Below are positions 1 to 9,649 of a stretch of 48,262 nucleotides of DNA, piece by piece (positions within the stretch are counted from its first letter, which is position 1; each line of letters starts with the position of its first letter). The DNA is from Paracoccus denitrificans (lineage in GTDB: Bacteria; Pseudomonadota; Alphaproteobacteria; Rhodobacterales; Rhodobacteraceae). The translations under genes and the position numbers were made by a program. Where the stretch lies: positions 1 through 48,262 of the forward strand of contig NZ_FNEA01000032.1 of the NCBI RefSeq assembly GCF_900100045.1. Direction: 5' to 3'. The notes below the pieces were generated by a model. The model ran no database searches, was not told the DNA's origin, and saw nothing but the letters and a program-made list of their open reading frames with translations.

Positions 1-270
1 CATGACCGTGTTCTGGTCCGTCGCGTCCAGTCGGACGAAAAGACCAAGGGCGGGCTGATCATCCCCGACAGCGCCAAGGAGAAACCGGCCGAGGGCGAAA
101 TCATCGCCGTTGGCGAAGGCGCGCGCAAGGATTCTGGCGAACTGATCGCGCCCGCGGTCAAGGCCGGCGACCGGGTGCTCTTCGGCAAATGGTCGGGCAC
201 CGAGGTCACGGTCGACGGCGAAGAGCTGCTGATCATGAAGGAAAGCGACATCCTGGGCATCATCGCCTGA
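1..270 (+). CDS. groES: GroES co-chaperonin (C-terminal part)
   Basis: The left edge cuts this gene; 89 residues remain, reading from HDRVLVRRV to the stop at 268-270. The remnant carries the GroES fold signature: the mobile-loop area with GGLIIPDSAKEKP, then the VLFGKWSGTEV strand and the terminal ESDILGIIA. GroES is the heptameric lid that closes the GroEL folding chamber in the cytoplasm. groEL follows 40 nt downstream in the usual bicistronic arrangement. Only a few N-terminal residues appear to be missing. The promoter, and any CIRCE or RpoH element, lies outside the window. Confidence 0.97.
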   Translation, partial: HDRVLVRRVQSDEKTKGGLIIPDSAKEKPAEGEIIAVGEGARKDSGELIAPAVKAGDRVLFGKWSGTEVTVDGEELLIMKESDILGIIA

Positions 271-310
271 TCGTCCCCTTCCGATAACCCATTCTAGGAG
301 CGATTTCGAA

Positions 311-1948
<1,638 letters not shown>

Positions 1949-1976
1949 ACAAGCCCACAACCGGGTGAAAAAAGCA

Positions 1977-2002
1977 GGCCGCCCCAAATGGGGCGGCCTT
2001 TG
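1977..2002 (+). terminator. Intrinsic terminator of groESL
   Basis: A perfect 9-bp stem, GGCCGCCCC with GGGGCGGCC, encloses an AAAT loop and is followed by TTTGT. It lies just after the groEL stop and is the clearest end signal of the operon. Confidence 0.9.
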
Positions 2003-2503
2003 TAATGGCAAGCAAGGGGAAATGCGACGGGCGGCGATCGTTGCCCGGGCTTGCCCCATGATCGGAAAACCGCCGTGACCCGACATCTGCCCTTTTGACA
2101 AGAACCGATCACGGTCGAAAACCTGCCGTCGAAAGATATATCCGATCCGCGCGAGCCGTTGAAATTCCCGGGTCTCGCGTCTGGTTTTTCTGTCAGGACC
2201 CGGCCGCTTCCTTGCGACTGCCTTCGGCAACCGCCACGGTTTCGCCCTGCTTGTTCAGGAACATGATCGCCAGCCGGCGCCTGTCCTGGTGCTTTTGCGT
2301 GATCCTTCTGCGGTTCGCGCGTCTGTTCGATGTTCTGGCCATTCTTCAGTCTTTCTTTTTTTGGTTATTGGGCAGCCCCGCCCGGCTTCCGGCCGGATGA
2401 CCGGACAGAATTCCGACGGAACGAGCCGCGATGAGATTGTCTGCAAAAACCGAGCCTGCCGACGCGAGCAAAAGCCGACGCGAGGCCCGTGATGTCTATG
2501 CGC
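2003..2503. other. Gene-poor stretch between groEL and the csp locus
   Basis: About 500 nt without a confident gene. It contains AT-richer patches (for example GAAAGATATATCC near 2133 and an 8-nt T run near 2355) that differ from the surrounding coding DNA. Several overlapping frames are open, but none has a family signature. The only frame I would single out is the 49-residue basic ORF on the minus strand (2193-2342), listed separately. The T run has no convincing stem before it on the plus strand, so I do not call it a terminator. Confidence 0.5.
2193..2342 (-). CDS. Possible small basic protein (49 aa), unknown
   Basis: On the minus strand an ATG at 2342 opens a 49-residue frame. It begins MARTSNRRANRRRITQKH, is very rich in Arg, and then has a short apolar patch (LAIMFLNKQ) and a polar tail. 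Upstream is a purine-rich stretch (GAAAGACTGAAGA) that could serve as a weak ribosome binding site. The frame uses several AGA/AGG codons, which are rare in the neighbouring genes; this argues either for a young gene or against coding. I do not recognise the family. It could instead be an antisense artefact or part of an untranslated RNA. Confidence 0.3.
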   Translation of the reverse strand: MARTSNRRANRRRITQKHQDRRRLAIMFLNKQGETVAVAEGSRKEAAGS

Positions 2504-2713
2504 CTATGGCTTGCGCTTTTTGGGCGAAGATGCGCCCTTGCCGGTTTCGGACGCTTCCTTGGCCAGCCGCGCCGCGCGCAGGTTGGCGGTCAGTTCCCGA
2601 CGGCGTTCGGCCTGCTCGCTGATGATCAGCTTGGCCTCCTGCGTCGTCCGGTCCATCGCGGTCAGCGGTGCCGGCGCGCGAAAAAGTTCCTTCAGCCTGT
2701 CCTTGGGTGCCAT
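2504..2713 (-). CDS. Small charged protein downstream of csp, unknown
   Basis: A 69-residue protein with no family I recognise. It is rich in Lys, Arg and Glu, likely helical (the segment around QEAKLIISEQAERRREL is amphipathic), and ends in a basic SSPKKRKP tail. There is no signal peptide or membrane segment, so it is probably cytoplasmic and may bind nucleic acid; that is inference. The start is well supported by GGAGG eight nucleotides or so before the ATG. It lies in the same direction as the cold-shock gene, 56 nt downstream, with a 10-bp hairpin in the gap, so the two may share a transcript whose second half is dosed by the hairpin. Confidence 0.7.
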   Translation of the reverse strand: MAPKDRLKELFRAPAPLTAMDRTTQEAKLIISEQAERRRELTANLRAARLAKEASETGKGASSPKKRKP

Positions 2714-2733
2714 GCGGACCTCCGGGAAGGGAT

Positions 2734-2759
2734 AGGTCCGACCAGGATCGGTCGGACCT
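2734..2759 (-). repeat. Perfect hairpin between csp and the 69-aa gene
   Basis: AGGTCCGACC and GGTCGGACCT are exact 10-bp inverted repeats around a 6-nt loop. No T tract follows on the minus strand, so this is more likely a leaky terminator, a processing site or an mRNA-stability structure between csp and the downstream small gene than a full stop. Confidence 0.6.
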
Positions 2760-2769
2760 GCTGTCGAAA

Positions 2770-2976
2770 TCAGGCCAGCGCCAGATCGCGCGCCGATTGA
2801 CGGCCGTCGCGGCCGGTCTCGATTTCGAAGCTCACGGCCTGGCCGTCAGCGAGGTGGCTGATATTGGCCCTTTCCAGCGCCGAGATGTGCACGAACACAT
2901 CCTTGCCGCCGTTCGCGGGGGCGATGAAACCGAAGCCTTTGGTGGCGTTGAACCATTTCACGGTGCCATTGGCCAT
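2770..2976 (-). CDS. Cold-shock-domain protein (CspA family)
   Basis: A 68-residue single cold-shock domain. The RNP1 motif is KGFGFI and RNP2 is VFVHIS, both intact, on a five-strand OB fold that binds single-stranded RNA and DNA. The start chosen is the ATG of MANGTVKWFN at 2976, preceded by AAGGAG at good spacing; a 12-residue longer frame exists but has no such signal and does not match the family. Csp proteins act as RNA chaperones. The upstream region contains two hairpins (3088-3132), and the next gene on the strand is the small charged 69-residue protein. Confidence 0.95.
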   Translation of the reverse strand: MANGTVKWFNATKGFGFIAPANGGKDVFVHISALERANISHLADGQAVSFEIETGRDGRQSARDLALA

Positions 2977-3087
2977 CGTGATATCTCCTTCAGATGATGT
3001 CGCCCACGACATTGCGGCGACCCGGCCTAGTCAGATCGAAACACAGTCTGAAGCCGGGAAGGAGACAGGATGCGAAGAAATAACGTA

Positions 3088-3132
3088 GCCCCCGCAAGAT
3101 GGGGCAGCTCGGGCCAAAATGCAAGGCCCGAG
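3088..3132 (-). terminator. Two hairpins after the ABC-F gene, before csp
   Basis: CTCGGGCC at 3108-3115 pairs perfectly with GGCCCGAG at 3125-3132, and GCCCC(C) at 3088-3093 pairs with GGGGC at 3101-3105. Both lie between the end of the ABC-F gene and csp. There is no strong U tract, so termination is likely but not certain. Confidence 0.45.
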
Positions 3133-3166
3133 GCGATCTTTCCCAGCCAGGCGGGTCAAGAATCGC

Positions 3167-4981
3167 TCAGCCCTGGTCCTTTTCTGCCAGTTCCAGCCAT
3201 TCCTCCTCGGCCGCGGCCAGTGCGTTCTGGCGCTCGGCCAGGCCTTCGCTGGCCTTGGCGAACTTGGCCGGGGCGGTCTGGAACAGGTCGGGCTGGGCCA
3301 GGAATTCGGCCAGCTTGCCGATCTCGGCCTCCAGCCGCTCGATGATGGCGGGCAGCGTCTCCAGGCGCTTTCTTTCGCTGAAGCTCAGGCCGGTGCGCTC
3401 TGCCCTGGGCCTGGGGGCGGGCTTGGCCGGCGAGGACGCGATAGGCTTCGGCACCTCGGGCGCAGGCGACGCCTCGGGGCGTTGCGCACGATAATCCGAC
3501 CAGCCGCCGGGATAGATCGTGGCGCAGCCGTCGCCCTCCATCGCCACGGTGGTGGTGGCCACGCGGTCGATGAAGTCGCGGTCGTGGCTGACCAGCAGCA
3601 CGGTGCCGTCGTAATCGCCCAGGATGTCCTGCAGCAGGTCCAGCGTCTCGACGTCCAGATCGTTGGTCGGCTCGTCCAGCACCAGCAGGTTCGAGGGCCT
3701 GGCCATGATCCGCGCCAGCAGAAGCCGCGCCTTTTCCCCGCCCGAAAGGCTGCCAACCGGGGCGCGGGCCTGCGCCTCGTCGAACAGGAAATCCTTGAGA
3801 TAGGCCACGACATGGCGCGGATTGCCGCGCACCATGACCTGGTCCGACCGTCCCGAGACCCGCATGGACGGATCGCCCGCCAGCGCGTCCCACAGCGTCA
3901 CCGTCTCGTCGATGGCCGAGCGCGCCTGGTCGAAGACCGCGATCTCCAGATTGGTGCCGTGCTTGACGGTGCCGGTATCGGGGGCGATCTCGCCGGTCAG
4001 CATCTTGATCAGCGTGGTCTTGCCGGCGCCGTTCGGGCCGACGAAGGCCACGCGGTCGCCGCGCAGCACCCGCAGGTCGAAGGGTTTCAGGATCACCCGC
4101 TCGCCGAAGGACTTGGAAATCCCCTTGGCGTCGATCACCCGCTTGCCCGATTGCGGCCCCGCGTCCAGTTCCATCGCCGCAGTGCCCTGGCGGCGGATCT
4201 GGCCGGCGCGTTCCTCGCGCAGCGCGGCCAGTGCGCGCACCCGGCCCTGGTTGCGCTTGCGCCGGGCGCTGATGCCCTCGACCGCCCAGCGGGCCTCGGC
4301 CTTGATCTTGCGGTCGAGCTTGTGGCGGGCCTCGTCCTCGGCCGCCCAGAGCGTTTCGCGCCAGTCCTCGAAATGCTCGAAGCCCTTGTCCTGCCGGCGC
4401 ACCTCGCCGCGGTCGATCCACAGCGTCGCGCGCGTCAGCGCCCGCAGAAAGGCCCGGTCGTGCGAGATCAGCACGAAAGCCGTCCTGGTCGTCGAAAGCT
4501 GATCTTCCAGCCAGCCGATGGCTTCGATGTCCAGGTGGTTCGTCGGCTCGTCGAGCAGCATCAGCTCGGGCGCCTCGGCCAGCAGCCGGGCCAGCGCCGC
4601 ACGCCGCCGCTCGCCGCCCGAAGCGGTGGCGACCGGGCGGTCGGGGTCGAATTTCAGCCCCTCGGCCGCCATCTCCACGCGGTAGCCTTCGCTGTCGCCA
4701 AGGCCGGCGCGGGCGAAGTCGCCCAGCGTGGCAAAGCCCGACAGGTCGGGATCCTGTTCCATATAGCCGACATGGATGCCGGCAGGTGTGACGACCTCGC
4801 CGCTGTCGGGCTCGACCAGCCCGGCCATGACCTTCATCAGCGTGGACTTGCCCGAGCCGTTGCGGCCGACCAGCGCCAGCCGGTCGCCTTGCTGGACGGT
4901 CAGGTTCAGCCCGTCGAAGACGGGATTGCCGCCGAAGGTCAGGGAGATATCGGTGAGTTGCAAAAGCGGTGCGCGTGCCAT
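3167..4981 (-). CDS. uup: ABC-F ATPase, Uup type
   Basis: A 604-residue protein with two ABC ATPase domains in tandem and no membrane segments. The first Walker A is GRNGSGKST (about 39-47), with signature SGGERRRAALARLL and Walker B LMLLDEPTNHLD. The second half has GPNGAGKTT, SLSGGEKARLLLARI and LLVLDEPTNDLD. The C-terminal tail (ETLPAIIERLEAEIGKLAE onward) is a predicted coiled coil, as in Uup, which binds DNA or ribosomes. ABC-F proteins act at the ribosome E-site; Uup is also linked to excision of transposons and replication restart. The gene is monocistronic here, divergent from aqpZ. Uup rather than EttA is favoured by the C-terminal coiled coil. Confidence 0.9.
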   Translation of the reverse strand: MARAPLLQLTDISLTFGGNPVFDGLNLTVQQGDRLALVGRNGSGKSTLMKVMAGLVEPDSGEVVTPAGIHVGYMEQDPDLSGFATLGDFARAGLGDSEGYRVEMAAEGLKFDPDRPVATASGGERRRAALARLLAEAPELMLLDEPTNHLDIEAIGWLEDQLSTTRTAFVLISHDRAFLRALTRATLWIDRGEVRRQDKGFEHFEDWRETLWAAEDEARHKLDRKIKAEARWAVEGISARRKRNQGRVRALAALREERAGQIRRQGTAAMELDAGPQSGKRVIDAKGISKSFGERVILKPFDLRVLRGDRVAFVGPNGAGKTTLIKMLTGEIAPDTGTVKHGTNLEIAVFDQARSAIDETVTLWDALAGDPSMRVSGRSDQVMVRGNPRHVVAYLKDFLFDEAQARAPVGSLSGGEKARLLLARIMARPSNLLVLDEPTNDLDVETLDLLQDILGDYDGTVLLVSHDRDFIDRVATTTVAMEGDGCATIYPGGWSDYRAQRPEASPAPEVPKPIASSPAKPAPRPRAERTGLSFSERKRLETLPAIIERLEAEIGKLAEFLAQPDLFQTAPAKFAKASEGLAERQNALAAAEEEWLELAEKDQG

Positions 4982-5128
4982 GGCCCGCAGATAGGCCGCG
5001 CCGGGGCGGCGGTCAACGGGCAGCGCCCGGGTGCCGCAAGGGAATTGCCGGCCCAGCCATCATGAGAGATTGACAATCCGGTTCCCAGGTAGACCGTTGC
5101 TCCACTCGTCTCAGTGAACAGGTTTACA

Positions 5129-5815
5129 ATGCAAAAGAAACTCCTGGCCGAAGGCATCGGCACGTTCTGGCTCGTGTTCGGCGGCTGCGGCAGCGCCGTC
5201 CTCGCGGCGGCTTTCCCAGAACTCGGAATCGGTTTTGCTGGCGTCGCCCTGGCCTTCGGCCTGACGGTGCTGACCATGGCCTATGCGTTGGGCGGCATCT
5301 CGGGCGGCCATTTCAACCCGGCGGTCTCGGTGGGCCTGACGGTCGCGGGGCGCTTTCCGGCGGCAAGCCTGCTGCCCTATATCCTCGCCCAGCTTGCCGG
5401 CGCCATCATCGCCGCCGTCATCCTTTACCTGATCGCCAGCGGCAAGGCCGGCGTCGATCTGGGCGGGTTCGCCGCCAACGGCTATGGCGAGCATTCGCCG
5501 GGCGGCTATCCGATGTTCTCGGCGCTGCTGATCGAAGTCGTGCTGACGGCCGGCTTCCTGATCGTGATCCTGGGCGCCACCCATGGCCGCGTGCCGGCGG
5601 GCTTCGCCCCGCTTGCCATCGGCCTGGCGCTGACGCTGATCCACCTGATCTCGATCCCGGTGACCAACACTTCGGTCAACCCGGCCCGCTCGACCAGCCA
5701 GGCGCTTTTCGCCGGGGGCTGGGCGCTGCAACAGCTCTGGCTGTTCTGGGTCGCGCCGATCGCCGGCGCCGTCCTGGGCGGCCTTCTGTGGAAGGTGGTG
5801 GGCGAGCACGACTGA
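5129..5815 (+). CDS. aqpZ: Aquaporin Z
   Basis: A 228-residue MIP channel, close in sequence to AqpZ of enteric bacteria. The first NPA box is in GGHFNPAVSVGL and the second is in TSVNPARS; six membrane helices are visible. The Arg after the second NPA and the narrow-filter context (NTSVNPARS) point to a water channel rather than a glycerol facilitator. It sits in the inner membrane. I chose the ATG at 5129 because it matches the family N-terminus (MQKKLLAEGIGTFWL); an in-frame GTG at 5114 is the alternative. A TTGACA at 5070-5075 may be its -35 region, but I see no good -10. A long hairpin at 5839-5865 follows. Confidence 0.95.
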   Translation: MQKKLLAEGIGTFWLVFGGCGSAVLAAAFPELGIGFAGVALAFGLTVLTMAYALGGISGGHFNPAVSVGLTVAGRFPAASLLPYILAQLAGAIIAAVILYLIASGKAGVDLGGFAANGYGEHSPGGYPMFSALLIEVVLTAGFLIVILGATHGRVPAGFAPLAIGLALTLIHLISIPVTNTSVNPARSTSQALFAGGWALQQLWLFWVAPIAGAVLGGLLWKVVGEHD

Positions 5816-5838
5816 GGACACGCCCCAAGACACTCACC

Positions 5839-5865
5839 GGGGGCATCCCTTGCGGGATTGCCCCC
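5839..5865 (+). terminator. Hairpin after aqpZ
   Basis: GGGGGCATCCC pairs with GGGATTGCCCCC (11 bp with one bulged T) around a TTGC loop. It starts 24 nt after the aqpZ stop. No T run follows, so factor-independent termination is plausible but not assured. Confidence 0.5.
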
Positions 5866-6009
5866 AACGGCACCCGGCAGCGATTGCATGCCCCGGCATC
5901 GTGCCTATATGCACGGGGCGCGGGCCCTTGCCCGGCGGACCTCCGGTCCCGAACCATCCCAATCCGTCCGCCAGCCGCCCGCCAGCCGGACCTGCAAGAC
6001 AGGAAAGAC

Positions 6010-6306
6010 ATGTCACAAACCGTCATTCTTTCGACCTGCCGCGTGGCGACGCCGAACGGCAGCCGCTATCTGCAACAGCTCTGCAAGCATTGGGCCCACA
6101 AGTTCGAGGTCGAGTTCGACCCCGGCCACGGCCGCATCGCCATGCCCGAGGACCGCACGGTCACGCTGACGGCCACGCCCGAGGCGCTGGAGATCCGGCT
6201 GGAAGCGCCCGAGGAAACCACCGCCCACATGCGCCACATCGTGGACAGCCACATCGCCCGCTTCGCCTTCCGCGAGGAACTGGCCTTCGACTGGCAGCCT
6301 GCCTAA
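6010..6306 (+). CDS. DUF2218 domain protein
   Basis: A 98-residue cytoplasmic protein that is almost entirely one DUF2218 domain. Recognisable are the opening VATPNGSRYLQQLCKHW, the HKFEVEFD strand and the late HIARFAFREEL helix. The function of the family is unknown; in other genomes it often lies near iron-uptake genes, but nothing here supports that role. The ATG at 6010 follows AGGAAAGAC, a good ribosome binding site; the longer upstream frame has no family match. It is followed by dnaX on the same strand, but that gene seems to have its own promoter, so the two are probably not one unit. Confidence 0.85.
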   Translation: MSQTVILSTCRVATPNGSRYLQQLCKHWAHKFEVEFDPGHGRIAMPEDRTVTLTATPEALEIRLEAPEETTAHMRHIVDSHIARFAFREELAFDWQPA

Positions 6307-6312
6307 GGGCGG

Positions 6313-6341
6313 TTGCCGCCCCCCGCCAGCGCCGCTAATCT
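6313..6341 (+). promoter_or_regulatory. Likely promoter of dnaX-ybaB-recR
   Basis: TTGCCG (6313-6318), a 17-nt spacer and TAATCT (6336-6341) match a housekeeping promoter. The predicted start is near 6348, 18 nt before the dnaX ATG. Confidence 0.5.
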
Positions 6342-6365
6342 GCGCCGGTCAACAAGGGCCGGACG

Positions 6366-8144
6366 ATGAGCGAGAGCGAACGGAACTATCAGGTGCTGGC
6401 GCGGAAATACCGCCCCGAGACCTTCGCCGACCTGGTCGGCCAGGACGCGATGGTGCGGACGCTGAAGAACGCCTTCGCGGCAGACCGGATCGCGCAGGCC
6501 TTCGTGATGACCGGCATCCGCGGCACCGGCAAGACCACCACCGCCCGCATCATCGCCAAGGGCCTGAACTGCACCGGCCCCGACGGCCAGGGCGGCCCCA
6601 CGACCGAGCCCTGCGGGGTTTGCGAGCATTGCGTCGCGATCTCCGAGGGCCGCCATGTCGACGTGATGGAGATGGACGCGGCTTCTCGAACCGGCGTCAA
6701 CGACATCCGCGAAATCATTGAATCGGTTCACTATCGCGCGGCTTCGGCCCGCTACAAGATCTATATCATCGACGAAGTCCACATGCTCTCGACCAGCGCC
6801 TTCAACGCGCTTCTGAAGACGCTGGAGGAGCCGCCGCCGCATGTGAAGTTCATCTTTGCCACCACGGAAATCCGCAAGGTGCCGGTGACGGTTCTGTCGC
6901 GCTGCCAGCGCTTCGACCTGCGCCGCATCGAGCCCGAGGTGATGATCGCGCTGCTGCGCCGCATCGCGACGACCGAAGGCGCCCAGATCACCGACGACGC
7001 GTTGGCGCTGATCACGCGCGCCGCCGAGGGCTCGGCCCGCGACGCGACCTCGCTTCTGGACCAGGCGATCAGCCATGGCGCGGGCGAGACGACGGCGACG
7101 CAGGTTCGCGCCATGCTGGGGCTGGCGGATCGTGGCCGGGTGCTGGACCTCTTCGACATGATCCTGCGCGGTGCCGCGGCCGAGGCCCTGGCCGAATTGC
7201 AGGCGCAATATGCCGATGGCGCCGACCCGATGGCGGTCTTGCGCGACCTGGCCGAGATCACGCATTGGGTCTCGATCGTGAAGATCACCCCCGAGGCGCT
7301 GGACGACCCGACCATCGGCCCGGATGAACGCGCCCGCGGGCAGGCCATTGCCGAAAAGGTGCCGATGCGGGCGCTGACCCGGCTGTGGCAGATGCTGCTC
7401 AAGGCGCTGGACGAGGTGGGCCAGGCCCCCAACGCGATGATGGCGGCCGAGATGGCGATCATCCGCCTGACCCATGTCGCCGACCTGCCCGACCCCGAGA
7501 CGCTGATCCGCAAGGTGCAGGCCAGCGCCGCGGCGGGCGAATTCAGCCGCAACGCCGCCCCCTCCGCCGCGCGCGGCGAAGCGCCGCCCCGGGCCGCCGC
7601 CCCCCGCACCCCCGTGGCAGTCCGCCAGGACGGCAGCGCCGCGGCGCTCGCGGTCTCGCCCGATGCGCTGGCGGGGTTTCCCGATTTCGAATCGGTGATC
7701 GAACTGATCCGGCGCATGCGCGACATGAAGCTGCTGCTGGATGTCGAGGATCACCTGCGCCTCGTGCGCTATTCGCCCGGCCGGATCGAGTTCCAGCCGA
7801 CCGACAAGGCCCCGCGCGACTTCGCCCAGCGGTTGGCGGAGCGGCTGCGCGGCTGGACGGGCGGCCAACGCTGGGCCGTGACCGTGACCTCGGAGGCCGG
7901 CCGGCCCACGATCAGCGAGCAACGCGCGGCGCGCGAGGCCGAGGCCCGCGCCCGCGCCATGCAGAACCCGACCGTGCAGGCGATCTTCGCCGCCTTCCCC
8001 GGCGCGAAGATCACGCAGATCCGGCCCATCCCGGCGCCGGCCGCGGTTGAAATGCCCGCGGGCGAGGATACATCCCCGCATGAGCTGACCGAAGGCCCGG
8101 TGGCCGAGGTCGAGGAATGGGACCCCTTCGAGGACGAGGATTAG
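6366..8144 (+). CDS. dnaX: DNA polymerase III subunit tau (clamp loader)
   Basis: A 592-residue clamp-loader ATPase. Walker A is GIRGTGKTTT (about 50-59), the zinc module uses C69, C83, C86 and C89, Walker B is in IIDEVHMLS, and the sensor/SRC region is LSRCQRFDLRR. After the collar domain there is a Pro/Ala-rich linker (about 395-430) and a C-terminal tau domain that would contact the replicative polymerase. It loads the beta clamp during replication. I see no obvious slippery heptamer, so a gamma form is not claimed. It begins the classic dnaX-ybaB-recR operon; ybaB starts 3 nt after the stop. Confidence 0.97.
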   Translation: MSESERNYQVLARKYRPETFADLVGQDAMVRTLKNAFAADRIAQAFVMTGIRGTGKTTTARIIAKGLNCTGPDGQGGPTTEPCGVCEHCVAISEGRHVDVMEMDAASRTGVNDIREIIESVHYRAASARYKIYIIDEVHMLSTSAFNALLKTLEEPPPHVKFIFATTEIRKVPVTVLSRCQRFDLRRIEPEVMIALLRRIATTEGAQITDDALALITRAAEGSARDATSLLDQAISHGAGETTATQVRAMLGLADRGRVLDLFDMILRGAAAEALAELQAQYADGADPMAVLRDLAEITHWVSIVKITPEALDDPTIGPDERARGQAIAEKVPMRALTRLWQMLLKALDEVGQAPNAMMAAEMAIIRLTHVADLPDPETLIRKVQASAAAGEFSRNAAPSAARGEAPPRAAAPRTPVAVRQDGSAAALAVSPDALAGFPDFESVIELIRRMRDMKLLLDVEDHLRLVRYSPGRIEFQPTDKAPRDFAQRLAERLRGWTGGQRWAVTVTSEAGRPTISEQRAAREAEARARAMQNPTVQAIFAAFPGAKITQIRPIPAPAAVEMPAGEDTSPHELTEGPVAEVEEWDPFEDED

Positions 8145-8147
8145 GCG

Positions 8148-8489
8148 ATGTTCAAGGGCCTTGGCGATATGGACCTGTCGAAAATGATGGAAGCAGCCCA
8201 GCAGATGCAGGGCAAGATGGCCGAGATGCAAGAGGGGCTGGCTCGCCTGACCGTCACCGGCGAGGCCGGGGCCGGACTGGTCAAGGCCACGGCGACGGCC
8301 AAGGGCGAGCTGACGGCGCTCGACATCGACCCCTCGATCTTCAAGGCCGAGGACAAGGAGGTGGTCGAGGACCTGATCCTCGCCGCGATCAAGGACGCGC
8401 AGCGCCGCGCCCAGGACAAGGCCGCCGAGGAAATGGCCCGCCTGACCCGCGAGCTCGGCCTGCCCGGCGACATGAAGATGCCCTTCTGA
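8148..8489 (+). CDS. YbaB/EbfC nucleoid-associated protein
   Basis: A 113-residue YbaB/EbfC protein. The N-terminal helix is Met/Gln-rich (MMEAAQQMQGKMAEMQEGL), followed by the GLVKATATAKGELTALDID sheet and the EDLILAAIKDAQRRA helix, the usual order. Members dimerise into a tweezer-like shape that binds DNA and the nucleoid. Its position between dnaX and recR is one of the most conserved in bacteria. Translation is coupled: the start lies 3 nt after dnaX, and the stop TGA is directly followed by the recR ATG. Confidence 0.95.
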   Translation: MFKGLGDMDLSKMMEAAQQMQGKMAEMQEGLARLTVTGEAGAGLVKATATAKGELTALDIDPSIFKAEDKEVVEDLILAAIKDAQRRAQDKAAEEMARLTRELGLPGDMKMPF

Positions 8490-9089
8490 ATGGCCGCTGC
8501 CGGCGACGAGATCGAGACGCTGATCGCCACCATGGCGCGCCTGCCGGGGCTCGGCCCCCGCTCGGCGCGGCGCATCGTGCTGCACCTGATCCGCCGCCGC
8601 ACCGGACAGATGGCGCAATTGGCGGGGCTGATGGCCAATGTGGCGGAGCATGCCCGCGAATGCCTGGTCTGCGGCAACGTCACCGGCTCCGACATCTGCC
8701 CGATCTGCGAGGACCCGGATCGCGCCACCGGCGAGATCTGCGTCGTGACCGACGTGGCCGACCTCTGGGCGCTGGAACGCGGCCGCGCCTTTCACGGCCG
8801 CTACCATGTGCTCGGCGGCAGCCTCTCGGCACTGGACGAGGTCGGACCCGAGGACCTGCGCATCCCGCAACTCATCGCCCGCATCGCCGAGGAAGGCATC
8901 ACCGAGGTCATCCTCGCCCTCTCGGCCACGGTCGAGGGCCAGACCACGGCGCATTACATCGCCGAGGCGCTGGCGCCGACTGGCGTCGCCGTCACCGGCC
9001 TGGCGCAAGGCGTGCCGATCGGCGGCGAACTCGACTATCTGGACGACGGCACCATCACCGCCGCGCTGCGCGCCCGCCGCAAGCTCTGA
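8490..9089 (+). CDS. recR: Recombination mediator RecR
   Basis: A 199-residue RecR. In order it has the helix-hairpin-helix (RLPGLGPRSARRI), a zinc finger using C58, C61, C70 and C73, and a Toprim domain (VVTDVADLWALERGRAF) ending in the GVPIGGELDYLDDGT segment. With RecO and RecF it loads RecA on gapped DNA coated by SSB. The ATG directly abuts the ybaB stop. The gene ends 49 nt before a copy of the dispersed GTATTT element (9138-9159), and converges on hsp20. Confidence 0.97.
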   Translation: MAAAGDEIETLIATMARLPGLGPRSARRIVLHLIRRRTGQMAQLAGLMANVAEHARECLVCGNVTGSDICPICEDPDRATGEICVVTDVADLWALERGRAFHGRYHVLGGSLSALDEVGPEDLRIPQLIARIAEEGITEVILALSATVEGQTTAHYIAEALAPTGVAVTGLAQGVPIGGELDYLDDGTITAALRARRKL

Positions 9090-9137
9090 AGGGACTCTGA
9101 AAAGACAACGGGCGCGACCCTGCGGCCACGCCCTGCG

Positions 9138-9181
9138 TTTTCCGTTTTCCAAATACCCCGGGGTCCGGGGCAGAGCCCCGG
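9138..9181 (-). repeat. Dispersed GTATTT element, copy A, with GC hairpin
   Basis: On the minus strand a perfect 7-bp hairpin (CCGGGGC with GCCCCGG, 9165-9181) is followed by GGACCCC and then GGGGTATTTGGAAAACGG (tail ending near 9138). It fills the gap between the convergent recR and hsp20 ends. The hairpin could terminate transcripts from both sides. The same hairpin-plus-tail layout recurs at 16621-16672 and 33673-33731. Confidence 0.75.
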
Positions 9182-9194
9182 TCCGGCCGTGCCG

Positions 9195-9641
9195 TCAGGC
9201 GTCCAGCTTTTCGACCGCCTTGGCCGGTTTCGCGATCTCGATGCGGCGCGGTTTCAGCGCCTCGGGGATCTCGCGCACCAGGTCGATGTTCAGCATGCCG
9301 TCCTCGTGGCTCGCACCGCTGACGCGGACATGATCGGCCAGGGTGAAGCGGCGCTCGAATGCACGGGTCGCGATGCCGCGATGCAGATAGGTGCGGCTCT
9401 CGTCCTCGGCGGCCTTCTTGCCCGAGACGATGACGGCCCCGTCCTTGACCTCGACGGTCAGGTCGTCGGCGGAAAAGCCGGCAACGGCAAGCGAGATGCG
9501 ATAGGCATTCTCGCCGGTCTTTTCGATGTTATAGGGCGGATAGCTGGCGATATCGGCCGACAGGGCACGATCCATGACATCGGCCATGCGGTCGAAGCCG
9601 ACCGAGGCACGATAAAGCGGGGTCAGGTCGAAGTTGCGCAT
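9195..9641 (-). CDS. Small heat-shock protein Hsp20 (IbpA type)
   Basis: A 148-residue alpha-crystallin-domain protein. The domain runs from YPPYNIEKTGENAYRI to the DHVRVSGASHEDGMLNIDL strand, followed by a C-terminal extension. The N-terminus (MRNFDLTPLYRASVGFDRM) is typical of the IbpA/IbpB and rhizobial class A group. It is an ATP-independent holdase of the cytoplasm. I chose the ATG at 9641 because AAAGGA lies 8-9 nt upstream; an ATG three codons earlier overlaps that ribosome binding site. An RpoH-like promoter lies at 9734-9762, and the ribosome binding site can pair with upstream CCTTT, suggesting temperature control. Confidence 0.95.
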   Translation of the reverse strand: MRNFDLTPLYRASVGFDRMADVMDRALSADIASYPPYNIEKTGENAYRISLAVAGFSADDLTVEVKDGAVIVSGKKAAEDESRTYLHRGIATRAFERRFTLADHVRVSGASHEDGMLNIDLVREIPEALKPRRIEIAKPAKAVEKLDA

Positions 9642-9649
9642 TTTTCGCA

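Noticed and set aside
2345..2365. T-rich run as an intrinsic terminator
   Set aside because: No stable stem directly before it on the plus strand.
5070..5128. Full promoter for aqpZ
   Set aside because: TTGACA is present but no acceptable -10 hexamer lies 15-19 nt downstream.
6366..8144. Programmed frameshift in dnaX giving a gamma form
   Set aside because: I found no A-rich slippery heptamer with a following hairpin.
6303..9152. 949-codon frame opposite dnaX-ybaB-recR
   Set aside because: It spans three genuine genes on the other strand and shows no domain.
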